DNA of 64,000 nt from Iodobacter fluviatilis. Its GTDB lineage: Bacteria; Pseudomonadota; Gammaproteobacteria; Burkholderiales; Chitinibacteraceae. The notes under the pieces were generated by a model. It did no database searches. It had not been told where the DNA came from and was given only the letters and a program-made list of their open reading frames with translations. A program made the translations under genes and the position numbers. Where the stretch lies: positions 372,001 to 436,000 of the forward strand of contig NZ_UGHR01000003.1 of NCBI RefSeq assembly GCF_900451195.1, given 5' to 3'. This document shows, piece after piece, positions 53,122-60,906 of this stretch. The first letter of the stretch is position 1. Each line of letters begins with the position of its first letter.

Positions 53122-53577
53122 TCAGTGTTGGATCAGGGCTGTATTGCCACAGATCGGGTGATTGATATCTGCCTGATACTGACACAGTTGCAAGGCTGTG
53201 CCACGTTTTTTCTGCTCTGCAATCAGGCAAGCAACAGCATGTACGGTGCCAGCCAAATTCTGTGTGATGAAATCATGGCCGGCCAGCTCGGCAACGGGCT
53301 TGTCCTGCAGCCATAGCTGGTGTTTTAAGCTGGCACTGCGTTTGGCCCCGCAATCTACAGCGGCACTGGTCTGGCGTTTATCGTAATCGCCATCGGGGCT
53401 GGTTTGAGTCTTTAAATAGCGCCACTGATAGCGGTAATAAACATGGTTGCGCCGCTCAATCACCGAGTCTGTATCTATCCAGCTGCTGGAATCGCTGTCC
53501 TGCGCCCATTGCAGCCATTGTTCAGCATAAGCAGGGCTGGCAAATAAGAGCCAGAGCACAGCGATGAGCCCTAGCAT
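53122..53577 (-). CDS. Small periplasmic protein, possibly surface-adhesin E-like
   Basis: This 151-residue protein has a Sec signal (LIAVLWLLFASPAYAEQW) and a mature part with SSSWIDTDSVIERRNHVYYRY. That pattern recalls small beta-rich envelope proteins of the adhesin E type, in which a tryptophan-rich start and a D-x-D-S-I motif are common. Several cysteines (DCG, ACL, LCQ, ICG) could form disulfides. It is set between hisB and hisH with a 1-base overlap and a 7-base gap. The family call is weak. Confidence 0.6.
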   Translation of the reverse strand: MLGLIAVLWLLFASPAYAEQWLQWAQDSDSSSWIDTDSVIERRNHVYYRYQWRYLKTQTSPDGDYDKRQTSAAVDCGAKRSASLKHQLWLQDKPVAELAGHDFITQNLAGTVHAVACLIAEQKKRGTALQLCQYQADINHPICGNTALIQH

Positions 53578-54170
53578 CAGCCGACCAGTGTACCTTTGGT
53601 TGAAGGGGTAATGCCCGCCATGCGCTCATCGGGCTCTACTGCCATACGCAGCGCGCGGCCTAAGGCTTTGAATACGGTTTCGGCTTGGTGGTGGGCATTC
53701 TGCCCTTTTAGATTATCAATATGCAGGCTGATGGCGGCGTGATTGATAAAGCCACGGAAGAATTCGCCGAACAAATCAACGTCAAAGCCACCGATCATGG
53801 CGCGAGTGTATTCAACGTTGTATTCCAAACAGGGACGGCCGGATAAATCGACCACGACACGGCTAAGGGCTTCATCTAGCGGTACATAGCTATGGCCGTA
53901 ACGGCGGATGCCTTTTTTATCGCCAATGGCTTGTGCAAAAGCTTGGCCAAGGGTGATGCCTACGTCTTCTACGGTGTGATGGGCATCAATATGCAAATCG
54001 CCCACTGCTTTGATTTCGATATCAAATAAGCCGTGGCGTGCGACCTGATCGAGCATATGCTCAAAAAAAGGCACGCCGGTATCAAATTTAGATACCCCCG
54101 TTCCATCAAGATTGAGTGTGACGGTAATCTGGGTTTCCAGCGTATTACGGCTAACAGTAATCTGACGCAT
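53577..54170 (-). CDS. hisB: Imidazoleglycerol-phosphate dehydratase HisB
   Basis: The start is placed at [14 protein letters not shown], giving 197 residues, the normal length for monofunctional HisB. The frame extends another 10 codons to a TTG with no support. The metal-binding motifs are [37 protein letters not shown] and NDxHHQAE-like [13 protein letters not shown]. It dehydrates IGP to imidazole acetol phosphate. It is the first his gene seen on this strand, so the operon promoter should lie just upstream. No hisG or hisD is in the window. Confidence 0.95.
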   Translation of the reverse strand: MRQITVSRNTLETQITVTLNLDGTGVSKFDTGVPFFEHMLDQVARHGLFDIEIKAVGDLHIDAHHTVEDVGITLGQAFAQAIGDKKGIRRYGHSYVPLDEALSRVVVDLSGRPCLEYNVEYTRAMIGGFDVDLFGEFFRGFINHAAISLHIDNLKGQNAHHQAETVFKALGRALRMAVEPDERMAGITPSTKGTLVG

Positions 54171-54316
54171 TTCGATAATCTCGATCAAGGGGCAATTCAA
54201 AAAATGGCAGTCTGGTTAAGAAACACTTCCGTTCATTATGACTGGCTGCTCATTTTGAAGGCCGTGCATTCGTCTTCAATTGTCTACGAGAATGACTTTT
54301 TCGTGAAGTCTTAAGT

Positions 54317-54608
54317 GTCTGTTGACGCTTCATTCACAATTGCGCTGAGCCGGAAAACTGCCAGGCACAAGGCATGCGACGAAGGCAATAACTGGTTATT
54401 TCCGAGGAGCATAACGCCGTGAATGGCCGTTTTCCGGCCCAGCCCCATCGCTGGGCGAGGAAAAACCCTCGCACGCGGAGGGTTGGCTGCATTTTTGGGG
54501 CTGCACGGCGTTAAAAGACGCTCATGGTACTCGTACCATGTGGTGTCTTTTGCCTTGTTCAGCCCCAAAACTGCAGCCAACGCAGCAGTGAATGAAACGT
54601 CAACAGAC
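54317..54608. mobile_element. Non-coding palindromic element with 21-base terminal inverted repeats (MITE-like)
   Basis: GTCTGTTGACGCTTCATTCAC at the left (54317-54337) is repeated inverted at the right (54588-54608) with 20 of 21 bases matching. The 292-base interior is packed with nested inverted repeats: GCCGGAAAAC with GTTTTCCGGC, AACGCCGTG with CACGGCGTT, TGGCTGCA with TGCAGCCA, AACCCTC with GAGGGTT, and TGGTAC-TC-GTACCA. There is no transposase. This is the form of a miniature inverted-repeat element or a structured REP-type repeat. A target duplication is not clear. It lies between hisB and the TfoX gene and may affect transcription of both. Confidence 0.75.
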
Positions 54609-54649
54609 CCTAGTGTTACACGCATTAAAAGCAGTCTATTTTTCTGTAA

Positions 54650-54982
54650 TCAGCGCTTACGCAGGGCGGCAGCAATCCCTTTTCTGGCCCAGAACATCAT
54701 GCTTTTTGCTTCTTCTAGAGCCTCTTCTGGCAGAGGGTAGTAGGCCATACTTTGTACTGAGCCGTCTTTTTTGCTGTAGCTGAAAGGAATGAGGCCCAGA
54801 CAGGTAAATTCAGCCTTTGATTGTTCGTCTGCCTTGATATACAGGATGTCGCCAGCCACGATGGCAAAGAAAATTTCATCGCAGTAAATCCCATAGCCGC
54901 CAAACATGGCTTTCGCCCGCAATGAGCCCAGTGGGGCCAGTTGTTCCAGCAGGAATTCTACAAATTCATTTTTTTTTGGCAT
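54650..54982 (-). CDS. TfoX N-terminal domain protein
   Basis: This 110-residue protein covers just the TfoX N-terminal domain: FLLEQLAPLGSLRAKAMFGGYGIY, IFFAIVAGDILYIKAD and SMAYYPLPEEALEE. Full TfoX/Sxy proteins promote natural competence, but single-domain members like this are common and their role is unknown. It appears as a lone gene, with the MITE-like element downstream of its stop. Confidence 0.85.
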   Translation of the reverse strand: MPKKNEFVEFLLEQLAPLGSLRAKAMFGGYGIYCDEIFFAIVAGDILYIKADEQSKAEFTCLGLIPFSYSKKDGSVQSMAYYPLPEEALEEAKSMMFWARKGIAAALRKR

Positions 54983-55358
54983 TTTTTATCTCAGTTATTT
55001 GAATCAAAAGCACTTTATGTAGTTTGTGGTGCTGAAGCTACATCCGCGTGGATCATCGGTTTATGCCAAAAATACAACGAATATGCCTATGTCTTGACTT
55101 GCACCTACAAAATGCCTACATTTTGCTTTCAATCACCTAAGCAAAGTGCTTTATACGCGCTGTTTTCAGTGATTGAGATACATTATCTCGCGATATATTC
55201 AGCCTGCTGCTTGAGTGCTTTTAAATTCAATTTTTATCATATAAAAAATTGAAATAGATGTTTATTAATAAATGTCTGATTGTCAGTCGAGTAAAAAACG
55301 TCGTATTCCAAAAATGGTGGGGTTTAAAAGCCCACTTCATAAGTCCGGAGAGAGAGTC
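54983..55358. other. Divergent regulatory region before the orphan sugar-binding protein gene
   Basis: These 376 bases lie between the TfoX gene and the binding protein. ATGTAG and CTACAT form an inverted repeat around 55016-55042. A promoter with an 11-base direct repeat follows at 55094-55122. The frame opened by the ATG at 55272 runs into the binding-protein gene but adds 29 charged residues before its signal peptide, so it is not used as the start. Confidence 0.5.
55094..55122 (+). promoter_or_regulatory. Promoter with CCTACA direct repeat (orphan binding-protein gene)
   Basis: TTGACT (55094-55099) and TACATT (55117-55122) are 17 bases apart and fit a sigma-70 promoter. Between and over them lie two CCTACA copies (55104 and 55115), 11 bases apart. 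The same block, TTGAC followed by ACCTACAAAA, two bases and CCTA, occurs upstream of the ribose-type binding-protein gene at 56853. A shared regulator binding on one helix face is likely. Confidence 0.55.
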
Positions 55359-56633
55359 ATGTCAAAGCACTTTAAGTTAGTCCGTCCATTATTGCTGGCC
55401 GCTATGTTGTCTTCAACATTTGCCCATGCCGCAGATACAACTAAGGTTGAATTCTGGACATTTAACGTTACTAAGTTTGCTCCATACTGGAACGATGCTG
55501 TTCAGCGCTTCAATAAAGCAAATCCAGAGCTGGAAGCCGTTTGGGTTGATATGAACTGGGATCAGATTCAGCCTAAGCTGATTTCTGCAATTGCTGCGGG
55601 TAATCCTCCGGCGCTGGTTAACTTCAATACGCCGTGGACGCATGAATTTGCTCAGAAAGATTTGCTGCAACCACTGGATGCACTGATCGGCAAAAACAAA
55701 GCAGAATACCAAGCTGGCGCTTTGCAAGATCTGACCGTTAACGGCAAGATCTATGGCTATCCTTTCTACAATGCTGCATCGGTTATTGCCTATAACAAAG
55801 AATTGTTGGCAAAGAGCGGTATTAAATCAAATCCAAAAAACTTTGCAGAATTTGTAGCCACTGCCCGTACTATTACGGCTAAAACCGGCGTGGCGGCATT
55901 CTCGCCTAAGCTGGCAACAAAGAGCGGCGACGGCGGCATGATCCCTTGGTTCCAATACATGGGCCTGCCAATTTTTGCTAATGGTAAAGCTGTATTTAAT
56001 AGCCCTAAGCACATCAAAGCAGTTGAAACATTTGCCGATATGTACAAGAAAGGCGTATTGCCAAAAGACAGCTTCCGTCTTGAATTTGAGCAAGAAATTG
56101 CGGGTTACAGCGCAGGTAAACTTGCCATGATGACAACCGCACCAACCGCATTAGGCAAACTGGCTGACAGCAGTAAAGTAGCTTACGAAAAAACAGCCAT
56201 TATGGCCTTCCCTCAGGACGAAGGTAAATTGGTACTGGGCTCTTGGCTGATGTCTTTTGTACAGCCTAAGGGTTACAAAAACCCAGAAGCTGCTGCAAAA
56301 CTGGGCTTGTTCCTGACCAATAGCGAGCAGCAATTAGGCTTCTCTAAAGCGACTGGCACAACCTTCCCGTCTGCCCGTAAAGCCGCTGAAAGCGATTTCT
56401 TCTCCTCAGGTGCAGAGGGTGGCGATCCAGTTGCTGTAGCACGTGCAACTGTTGCTAAATCGATGGGTGCTGCACGTACGCTGACATTGCCAGCAGCGCT
56501 GATGCCAGATGCAACAACTATGAGCAAAGAGTTTAATGACGAAGTACAAGCTGCGATTGAAGGCCGTAAGTCAGCAAAAGCGGCTTTGGATGCAGCGGCT
56601 AAAAAATGGAATGATCGTATTGCAGCAAAGTAA
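55359..56633 (+). CDS. Family 1 sugar ABC transporter substrate-binding protein (orphan)
   Basis: The 424-residue product begins at MSKHFKLVRP, giving a classic Sec signal (cleavage near FAHAADT), with GGAGAG upstream of the ATG. The mature part is a MalE/UgpB-type binding protein: KVEFWTFNVTKFAPYW, FNKANPELEAVWVDMNWDQ, ALVNFNTPWTHEF, YPFYNAASVIAYNKELL. It would capture a mono- or oligosaccharide. No MalF/MalG-type permease or MalK-type ATPase is next to it, so it is an orphan in this window. A shared promoter element ties it to the downstream ribose-type importer. A terminator follows. Confidence 0.9.
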   Translation: MSKHFKLVRPLLLAAMLSSTFAHAADTTKVEFWTFNVTKFAPYWNDAVQRFNKANPELEAVWVDMNWDQIQPKLISAIAAGNPPALVNFNTPWTHEFAQKDLLQPLDALIGKNKAEYQAGALQDLTVNGKIYGYPFYNAASVIAYNKELLAKSGIKSNPKNFAEFVATARTITAKTGVAAFSPKLATKSGDGGMIPWFQYMGLPIFANGKAVFNSPKHIKAVETFADMYKKGVLPKDSFRLEFEQEIAGYSAGKLAMMTTAPTALGKLADSSKVAYEKTAIMAFPQDEGKLVLGSWLMSFVQPKGYKNPEAAAKLGLFLTNSEQQLGFSKATGTTFPSARKAAESDFFSSGAEGGDPVAVARATVAKSMGAARTLTLPAALMPDATTMSKEFNDEVQAAIEGRKSAKAALDAAAKKWNDRIAAK

Positions 56634-56683
56634 TTTAATAAAGTTTTCCCTGTAGTTTTCCTCTGCCGGGTAATCGGCATTTT

Positions 56684-56714
56684 ATTCCCCTGCCTCGGCA
56701 GGGGAATTTTTTTA
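56684..56714 (+). terminator. Terminator after the orphan binding-protein gene
   Basis: ATTCCCCTGCC and GGCAGGGGAAT form an 11-base-pair stem with a very short loop (the outermost loop pairs probably open), followed by a run of T from 56707. Confidence 0.85.
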
Positions 56715-56842
56715 TATATTGTTTTTGTCTAAGAAGGTGGGTTTAAGTTCTGGAATAAAAAATTCAATTAAGTGCTTTGTTTGCCACTAAAAAAAGAAAA
56801 TGTAGTCTGGGAACGAATACCAACAAAATCTTATGTTTTTCA

Positions 56843-56858
56843 CGTCAATTGATTGACG
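56843..56858. promoter_or_regulatory. Palindrome overlapping the -35 of the ribose-type importer promoter
   Basis: CGTCAAT-TG-ATTGACG is a perfect 7-base inverted repeat with a 2-base centre; its right half contains the TTGACG -35 hexamer. A dimeric regulator, for example of the LacI class, bound here would block RNA polymerase. The binder is unknown, and the site is absent from the related promoter at 55094. Confidence 0.5.
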
Positions 56859-56880
56859 CCACCTACAAAACACCTATACT
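56853..56880 (+). promoter_or_regulatory. Promoter with CCTACA/CCTATA direct repeat (ribose-type importer)
   Basis: TTGACG (56853-56858) and TATACT (56875-56880) lie 16 bases apart. CCTACA (56862) and CCTATA (56873) repeat at 11 bases, as in the promoter at 55094; the block ACCTACAAAA followed by two bases and CCTA is the same in both. The start codon is 35 bases past the -10 element. Confidence 0.6.
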
Positions 56881-56914
56881 ACACCCATGAATACCCACAT
56901 CAAGAGGTTGAAAA

Positions 56915-57976
56915 ATGCGTGCTAGTTTAAAAGGTCTGCTGCTTGCCCTGTTCTGTACCAATGCCTTTGCGGCTGTGGATCATACCGTAGGGCCTAATGG
57001 TGAAACGCCAACGTCTTACACTCAGGTAAAACTGGCAGCTCAGGATGTGGCTCAGCTGAAGGGCAAGGATTATAAAGCAGCGATTCTGATGCATACCACG
57101 TCGGATTTTTCGACTGCTTTGATTGCGGGCGCCAAGAAGGTCTTTGATGAATTGGGTATTAAAGTTGTTGCTGTTACCGATGCAGAAATGGATCCCAAAA
57201 AACAGCGTACTGATCTTGAAACCGTTCTGGCGCTAAAACCCAATATTATTATTTCACTGGTGATTGATCCCGTGTCAGGCGCTGTAGCGTTTAAGCAAGC
57301 GACTCAGCAGGGTGTGAAGCTGGTGTTTATCAGCAATGCACCGCAGGGCTTTAAGGCGGGTAAAGATTACGCAGGCATTGTGACTGATGATTTATTTGGC
57401 ATGGGCAAGGCCGCTGCTGAGCTGATGGCAGACAGTATTGGCAGCAAGGGCGATGTGGCCGTGATGCATCATGCAGCTAATTACTACGTTACCAATCAGC
57501 GTGACAGCGCGGTGAAGGCCGTGCTGGCGCGTTACCCCAATATCAAAGTGGTCGCCGATAAAGGCATTGCCAACCCAAATGACGGCGAAGTGATTGCTTC
57601 GGCGATTCTGACACAAAACCCATCTGTAAAAGCCATTTATGCACCATGGGATGCGATTGCCGAAGGCGTGACTGCGGCAGTACGCACCGCTGGCCGTAAA
57701 GACGTCAAAGTGATCACGATGGATCTGGGCGCGGCCAATGCGCTGGATATGGTGAAGGGTGGCAATGTGGCGGGAATTGTGAGCGATCTGCCTTACGATA
57801 TGGGTAAAACCCTGGCCACCATGGGCGCGATGTCCCTGATCAATAAACCTACCCCCGCTTTTGTGACCGTTGATGCCATCAAGGTAACTTCAGGCAATCT
57901 GGCAGCACAGTGGAATAAAGCATTATTCCGCCAGCCACCTGATGCCGTTGTGAAAGCACTGGCAGCAAAAAAATAA
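56915..57976 (+). CDS. Ribose-type (CUT2) sugar ABC transporter substrate-binding protein
   Basis: This 353-residue protein has a Sec signal (LLLALFCTNAFAAVD) and the periplasmic-binding-protein/LacI fold of RbsB-like proteins: YKAAILMHTTSDFSTALIAGA, KKVFDELGIKVVAVTDAEMD, KPNIIISLVIDP and VAVMHHAANYYVTNQRDS. It is the first gene of the importer operon with the ATPase (58128) and permease (59721). The sugar is not known; the linked GH3 enzyme hints at an amino sugar or glucoside. SD AGAGG lies before the ATG. Confidence 0.92.
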   Translation: MRASLKGLLLALFCTNAFAAVDHTVGPNGETPTSYTQVKLAAQDVAQLKGKDYKAAILMHTTSDFSTALIAGAKKVFDELGIKVVAVTDAEMDPKKQRTDLETVLALKPNIIISLVIDPVSGAVAFKQATQQGVKLVFISNAPQGFKAGKDYAGIVTDDLFGMGKAAAELMADSIGSKGDVAVMHHAANYYVTNQRDSAVKAVLARYPNIKVVADKGIANPNDGEVIASAILTQNPSVKAIYAPWDAIAEGVTAAVRTAGRKDVKVITMDLGAANALDMVKGGNVAGIVSDLPYDMGKTLATMGAMSLINKPTPAFVTVDAIKVTSGNLAAQWNKALFRQPPDAVVKALAAKK

Positions 57977-58008
57977 TACAGAGCGGCTGATACAAACCTT
58001 GATTATGT

Positions 58009-58064
58009 AAACACAGAGAGCAGGGTCTACAGCAGGTGGTGTGCTGTGAGTGCGCTCTGTGTTT
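58009..58064. repeat. Intergenic inverted repeat with AACACAGAG arms (copy 1)
   Basis: AAACACAGAG (58009-58018) is repeated inverted as CTCTGTGTTT (58055-58064), with an inner ACAGCA/TGCTGT stem. It sits between the binding-protein and ATPase genes, where a stable hairpin could protect the upstream mRNA and favour higher binding-protein levels. Related arms recur at 60729-60794. Confidence 0.65.
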
Positions 58065-58127
58065 AAGGGGTTTTGTGCGGCCTTGTAAGACGGGTAAAAC
58101 CCGCCAAGCAACAGGGATTTCATCTCA

Positions 58128-59609
58128 ATGAATGAAGCTGCAATTCAAGCACGAGGGCTGACTAAAGCGTTTGATGGCAATGCCGTATTAAAAGGCATTG
58201 ATTTCACCCTCAGGCAGGGTGAGGTGCATGCGATAGTTGGCCAGAATGGTGCAGGTAAATCGACACTGATGAAGCTGCTTAATGGCTATTATCAGCGCGA
58301 TGCGGGCGAGCTGTCTTTGTTTGGTCAGCCGGTTGATTTCCAGTCTCCGCGTGATGCACGGGAAGCTGGGATTGTGATGGTTTATCAGGACCTGAGCCTC
58401 GTTGCGACGATGAGCGTGGCCGAAAACATCTTTATGGGCAATTGGCTGGGCAGGGGCGGCCTAGTTGATCACCGCGCCATGGAGCAGGCCACTCTGGCGG
58501 TGCTAGAAAAAATGGGCATCGTGCTTGATCCTTGGCAGAGTGTGGGCGAGCTAACGATGGGTCAGCAGCAGTTTATCGAAATAGCCAAAGCCATTTCGCA
58601 AAATGCCAAGGTTTTAATTCTGGACGAGCCCACCGCGTCTTTATCAGATAAAGAAATTGAAAAGCTGTTTGCCGTGGTGAATACGCTGAAGTCGCAAGGC
58701 GTTTCGATTATCTATATCACCCATTATTTGCGCGATATTTTTAAGATTTGTGATTCGGTCAGCGTGCTGCGAGATGGTTTTCTGGTCCGCAGCAGCCCGG
58801 TGATCACCACCAATATCGAAGAATTGGTCGCTGATATGCTGGGACACCATCGCAATGCCAATGAAAACTGGCAGCGCGTAGCCGTGGATACTGAGCAAAC
58901 ACCGCTGCTGGAGCTGCGTAATGTAGTGACTTCGGTGCTGGAAGACGTGTCTTTTAAGGTGTATCCAGGGCAGGTGGTTGGCTTAGCAGGCCTACTTGGC
59001 AGTGGCCGTACCGAGATTTTAGAAGCGATTTTTGGCCTAGATGCCATCGAATCCGGGCAGATCTTGCTCTCTGGTCAGAGCGTAAACATTAAAACGCCAA
59101 AAGACGCGATTAAGCTGGGCATTAATCTTGTGCCAGAAGACAGGCGCAGCCAAGGCTTGGTTTTAGATTTTAGTGTTGCTGACAATATGCTAATGTCTTT
59201 GTTTGATAAATTGTCTTCTCCCTTACTGCTGGATGAGGGGCGAGGCAGGGAGTTGGTCGAAAACCTGATCAAACGTCTGCATATTAAAACCAGCGGGCCG
59301 GATCAGGTGGTGAGATTTTTATCAGGCGGTAATCAGCAAAAAGTAGTGATTGGCAAATGCATGAGCACCAATGCGCGTGTCATGTTGCTGGATGATCCTA
59401 CTTTTGGTATCGACCTGAGCTCCAAGTACGAAATAATGCGCATCGTGAATGAATACGCGGCACAGGGAAATGCGGTGATCTTTGTTTCCAGTGAATACAG
59501 TGAAATCGCCAGCTTTTGCGACAGCACATATATCGTGAATAAAGGGCGGATTTCCGGGCTGATTAAAGAAGGCCAGACAGAAGAGCGTTTGCTGGCGGCG
59601 GTGCAGTAG
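58128..59609 (+). CDS. Ribose-type sugar ABC transporter ATPase (two nucleotide-binding domains)
   Basis: This 493-residue protein is a tandem ATPase of the RbsA/MglA kind. Domain 1 has Walker A GQNGAGKSTLMKLL, signature LTMGQQQFIEIAKA and LILDEPTASLSDKE. Domain 2 has a degenerate P-loop (GLLGSGRTEILEAI) but a standard LSGGNQQKVVIGKCM signature, as usual in this family. It powers uptake through the permease encoded next. The sequence is complete. Confidence 0.95.
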   Translation: MNEAAIQARGLTKAFDGNAVLKGIDFTLRQGEVHAIVGQNGAGKSTLMKLLNGYYQRDAGELSLFGQPVDFQSPRDAREAGIVMVYQDLSLVATMSVAENIFMGNWLGRGGLVDHRAMEQATLAVLEKMGIVLDPWQSVGELTMGQQQFIEIAKAISQNAKVLILDEPTASLSDKEIEKLFAVVNTLKSQGVSIIYITHYLRDIFKICDSVSVLRDGFLVRSSPVITTNIEELVADMLGHHRNANENWQRVAVDTEQTPLLELRNVVTSVLEDVSFKVYPGQVVGLAGLLGSGRTEILEAIFGLDAIESGQILLSGQSVNIKTPKDAIKLGINLVPEDRRSQGLVLDFSVADNMLMSLFDKLSSPLLLDEGRGRELVENLIKRLHIKTSGPDQVVRFLSGGNQQKVVIGKCMSTNARVMLLDDPTFGIDLSSKYEIMRIVNEYAAQGNAVIFVSSEYSEIASFCDSTYIVNKGRISGLIKEGQTEERLLAAVQ

Positions 59610-59720
59610 GGATTAGACGTATAACCCAAGGCACTCAAGCGACAGGATCAAAGAGCATGGCGTACCCAAAGTGAAGTGCGCTATGCAAGAAATCTAATTC
59701 CTAAATCTAAGAGGGATGGT

Positions 59721-60701
59721 ATGGACATCACGGCAAATAAAGCGGACACAGCAGTTGTGCCTGCCCGCCAGACAGACTGGAAAAGCTCGGTTATTTATCT
59801 GGTTTTCATCGGTATTTTTATATTTTTCTCAATTACCCTGCACGACAAAGGCTTTTTAGAAGCGGGTAATCTCATGAATATTGCCCGCCAGACCGCCATG
59901 ATTTCAATTATGGCCGTGGGCATGACTTTTGTTTTATCTGCAGCAGAGATTGATCTGTCTTTTGGCGCAATTGTGGCGCTGTCTGCCGTGACGGCGGCCA
60001 TGCTGATGCCTTATGGCATTGGCTGGGCGGTGCTGGGAGCCTTACTTGCTGGCTCTTTGTGTGGACTAATTAATGGCTTGTTTGTTGCCAAAGTGGGTAT
60101 TCCATCTTTTCTGGTGACCCTTGGTATGGCGGGGATTATCACCGGGGTGACGCGCTGGATTACCGCCCTGCAATCGATTCCGGTTGAGAACGAAACTTTT
60201 GTATTTGTGTTTGGCTCCGGCGATATCGGCCCGGTTTCGGTGCTGTTTATCTGGATGGTACTGATCGCTGTGCTGGGCCATGTTTTATTGCGCCGCACCG
60301 CTTTTGGTAAAGAAGTGCTGGCCAGCGGCGGCAATAAAATCGCTGCGATGTATTCGGGGATTAACGTTAACCGCATCAAGCTGTATGTGCTGGTATTAAA
60401 CGCTGCACTTGCTGCACTGGCAGGTATTTTATACGCAGGCCGCCTGCAAAGTGCACGCTACACCTTGGGTGAAAATGATTTGATGATGGTGGTGGCCGCG
60501 GTGATTATTGGCGGCACCAGCCTGTTTGGCGGTAAAGGCACGGTGATGGGCTCCATCATCGGCGCGCTGATTATGGGCATGGTGAATAACGGGCTGGTAC
60601 TGATGGGGCTGAATGTGGATCAGCAAATGATTTTCCGTGGCCTGATTATCATCTTCGCCGTCACCCTGACTATGGGCAATCTCCGCAAGAAAAAGCGCTG
60701 A
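59721..60701 (+). CDS. Ribose-type sugar ABC transporter permease
   Basis: The start MDITANKADTAV is chosen because GAGG lies 8 bases before it; a frame 15 codons longer exists but lacks a ribosome site. The 326-residue protein has eight to ten hydrophobic helices and RbsC-type landmarks: MSIMAVGMTFVLSAAEIDLS (here ISIMAVGMTFVL), FGAIVALSAV, LVTLGMAGIITG and GGTSLFGGKGTV. It forms the membrane channel of the importer. The gene ends 205 bases before the GH3 gene. Confidence 0.93.
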   Translation: MDITANKADTAVVPARQTDWKSSVIYLVFIGIFIFFSITLHDKGFLEAGNLMNIARQTAMISIMAVGMTFVLSAAEIDLSFGAIVALSAVTAAMLMPYGIGWAVLGALLAGSLCGLINGLFVAKVGIPSFLVTLGMAGIITGVTRWITALQSIPVENETFVFVFGSGDIGPVSVLFIWMVLIAVLGHVLLRRTAFGKEVLASGGNKIAAMYSGINVNRIKLYVLVLNAALAALAGILYAGRLQSARYTLGENDLMMVVAAVIIGGTSLFGGKGTVMGSIIGALIMGMVNNGLVLMGLNVDQQMIFRGLIIIFAVTLTMGNLRKKKR

Positions 60702-60728
60702 TCTGACTTCAAAAAGGTCTGCAGGCAC

Positions 60729-60794
60729 AAAGAACACAGAGAAAAACACAAGCAATAGCTCGTTCTTGTCTTTCTCTGTGTGCTCTGTGTTCTT
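60729..60794. repeat. Intergenic inverted repeat with AACACAGAG arms (copy 2)
   Basis: AAAGAACACAGAG (60729-60741) faces CTCTGTGTTCTT (60783-60794); CTGCAG sequences flank it on both sides (about 60719 and 60808). The arm AACACAGAG is the same as at 58009, so this is a small repeat family in intergenic DNA. It could attenuate transcription between the permease and GH3 genes. Confidence 0.65.
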
Positions 60795-60906
60795 CCTTAC
60801 TCCGTGTCTGCAGATCTTTCTTCCTAGCTTAGCTGTTTCCTTATTGACTTCAGACCGCGTTTTACATGGCCTGTGGCCCCTTATTGCTTAAAAATGGAGT
60901 TTTAGT

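Noticed and set aside
54311..54740. Overlapping reading frames in the MITE-like element
   Set aside because: Both cross nested palindromes, have no ribosome sites or recognisable motifs, and are side effects of the inverted repeats.
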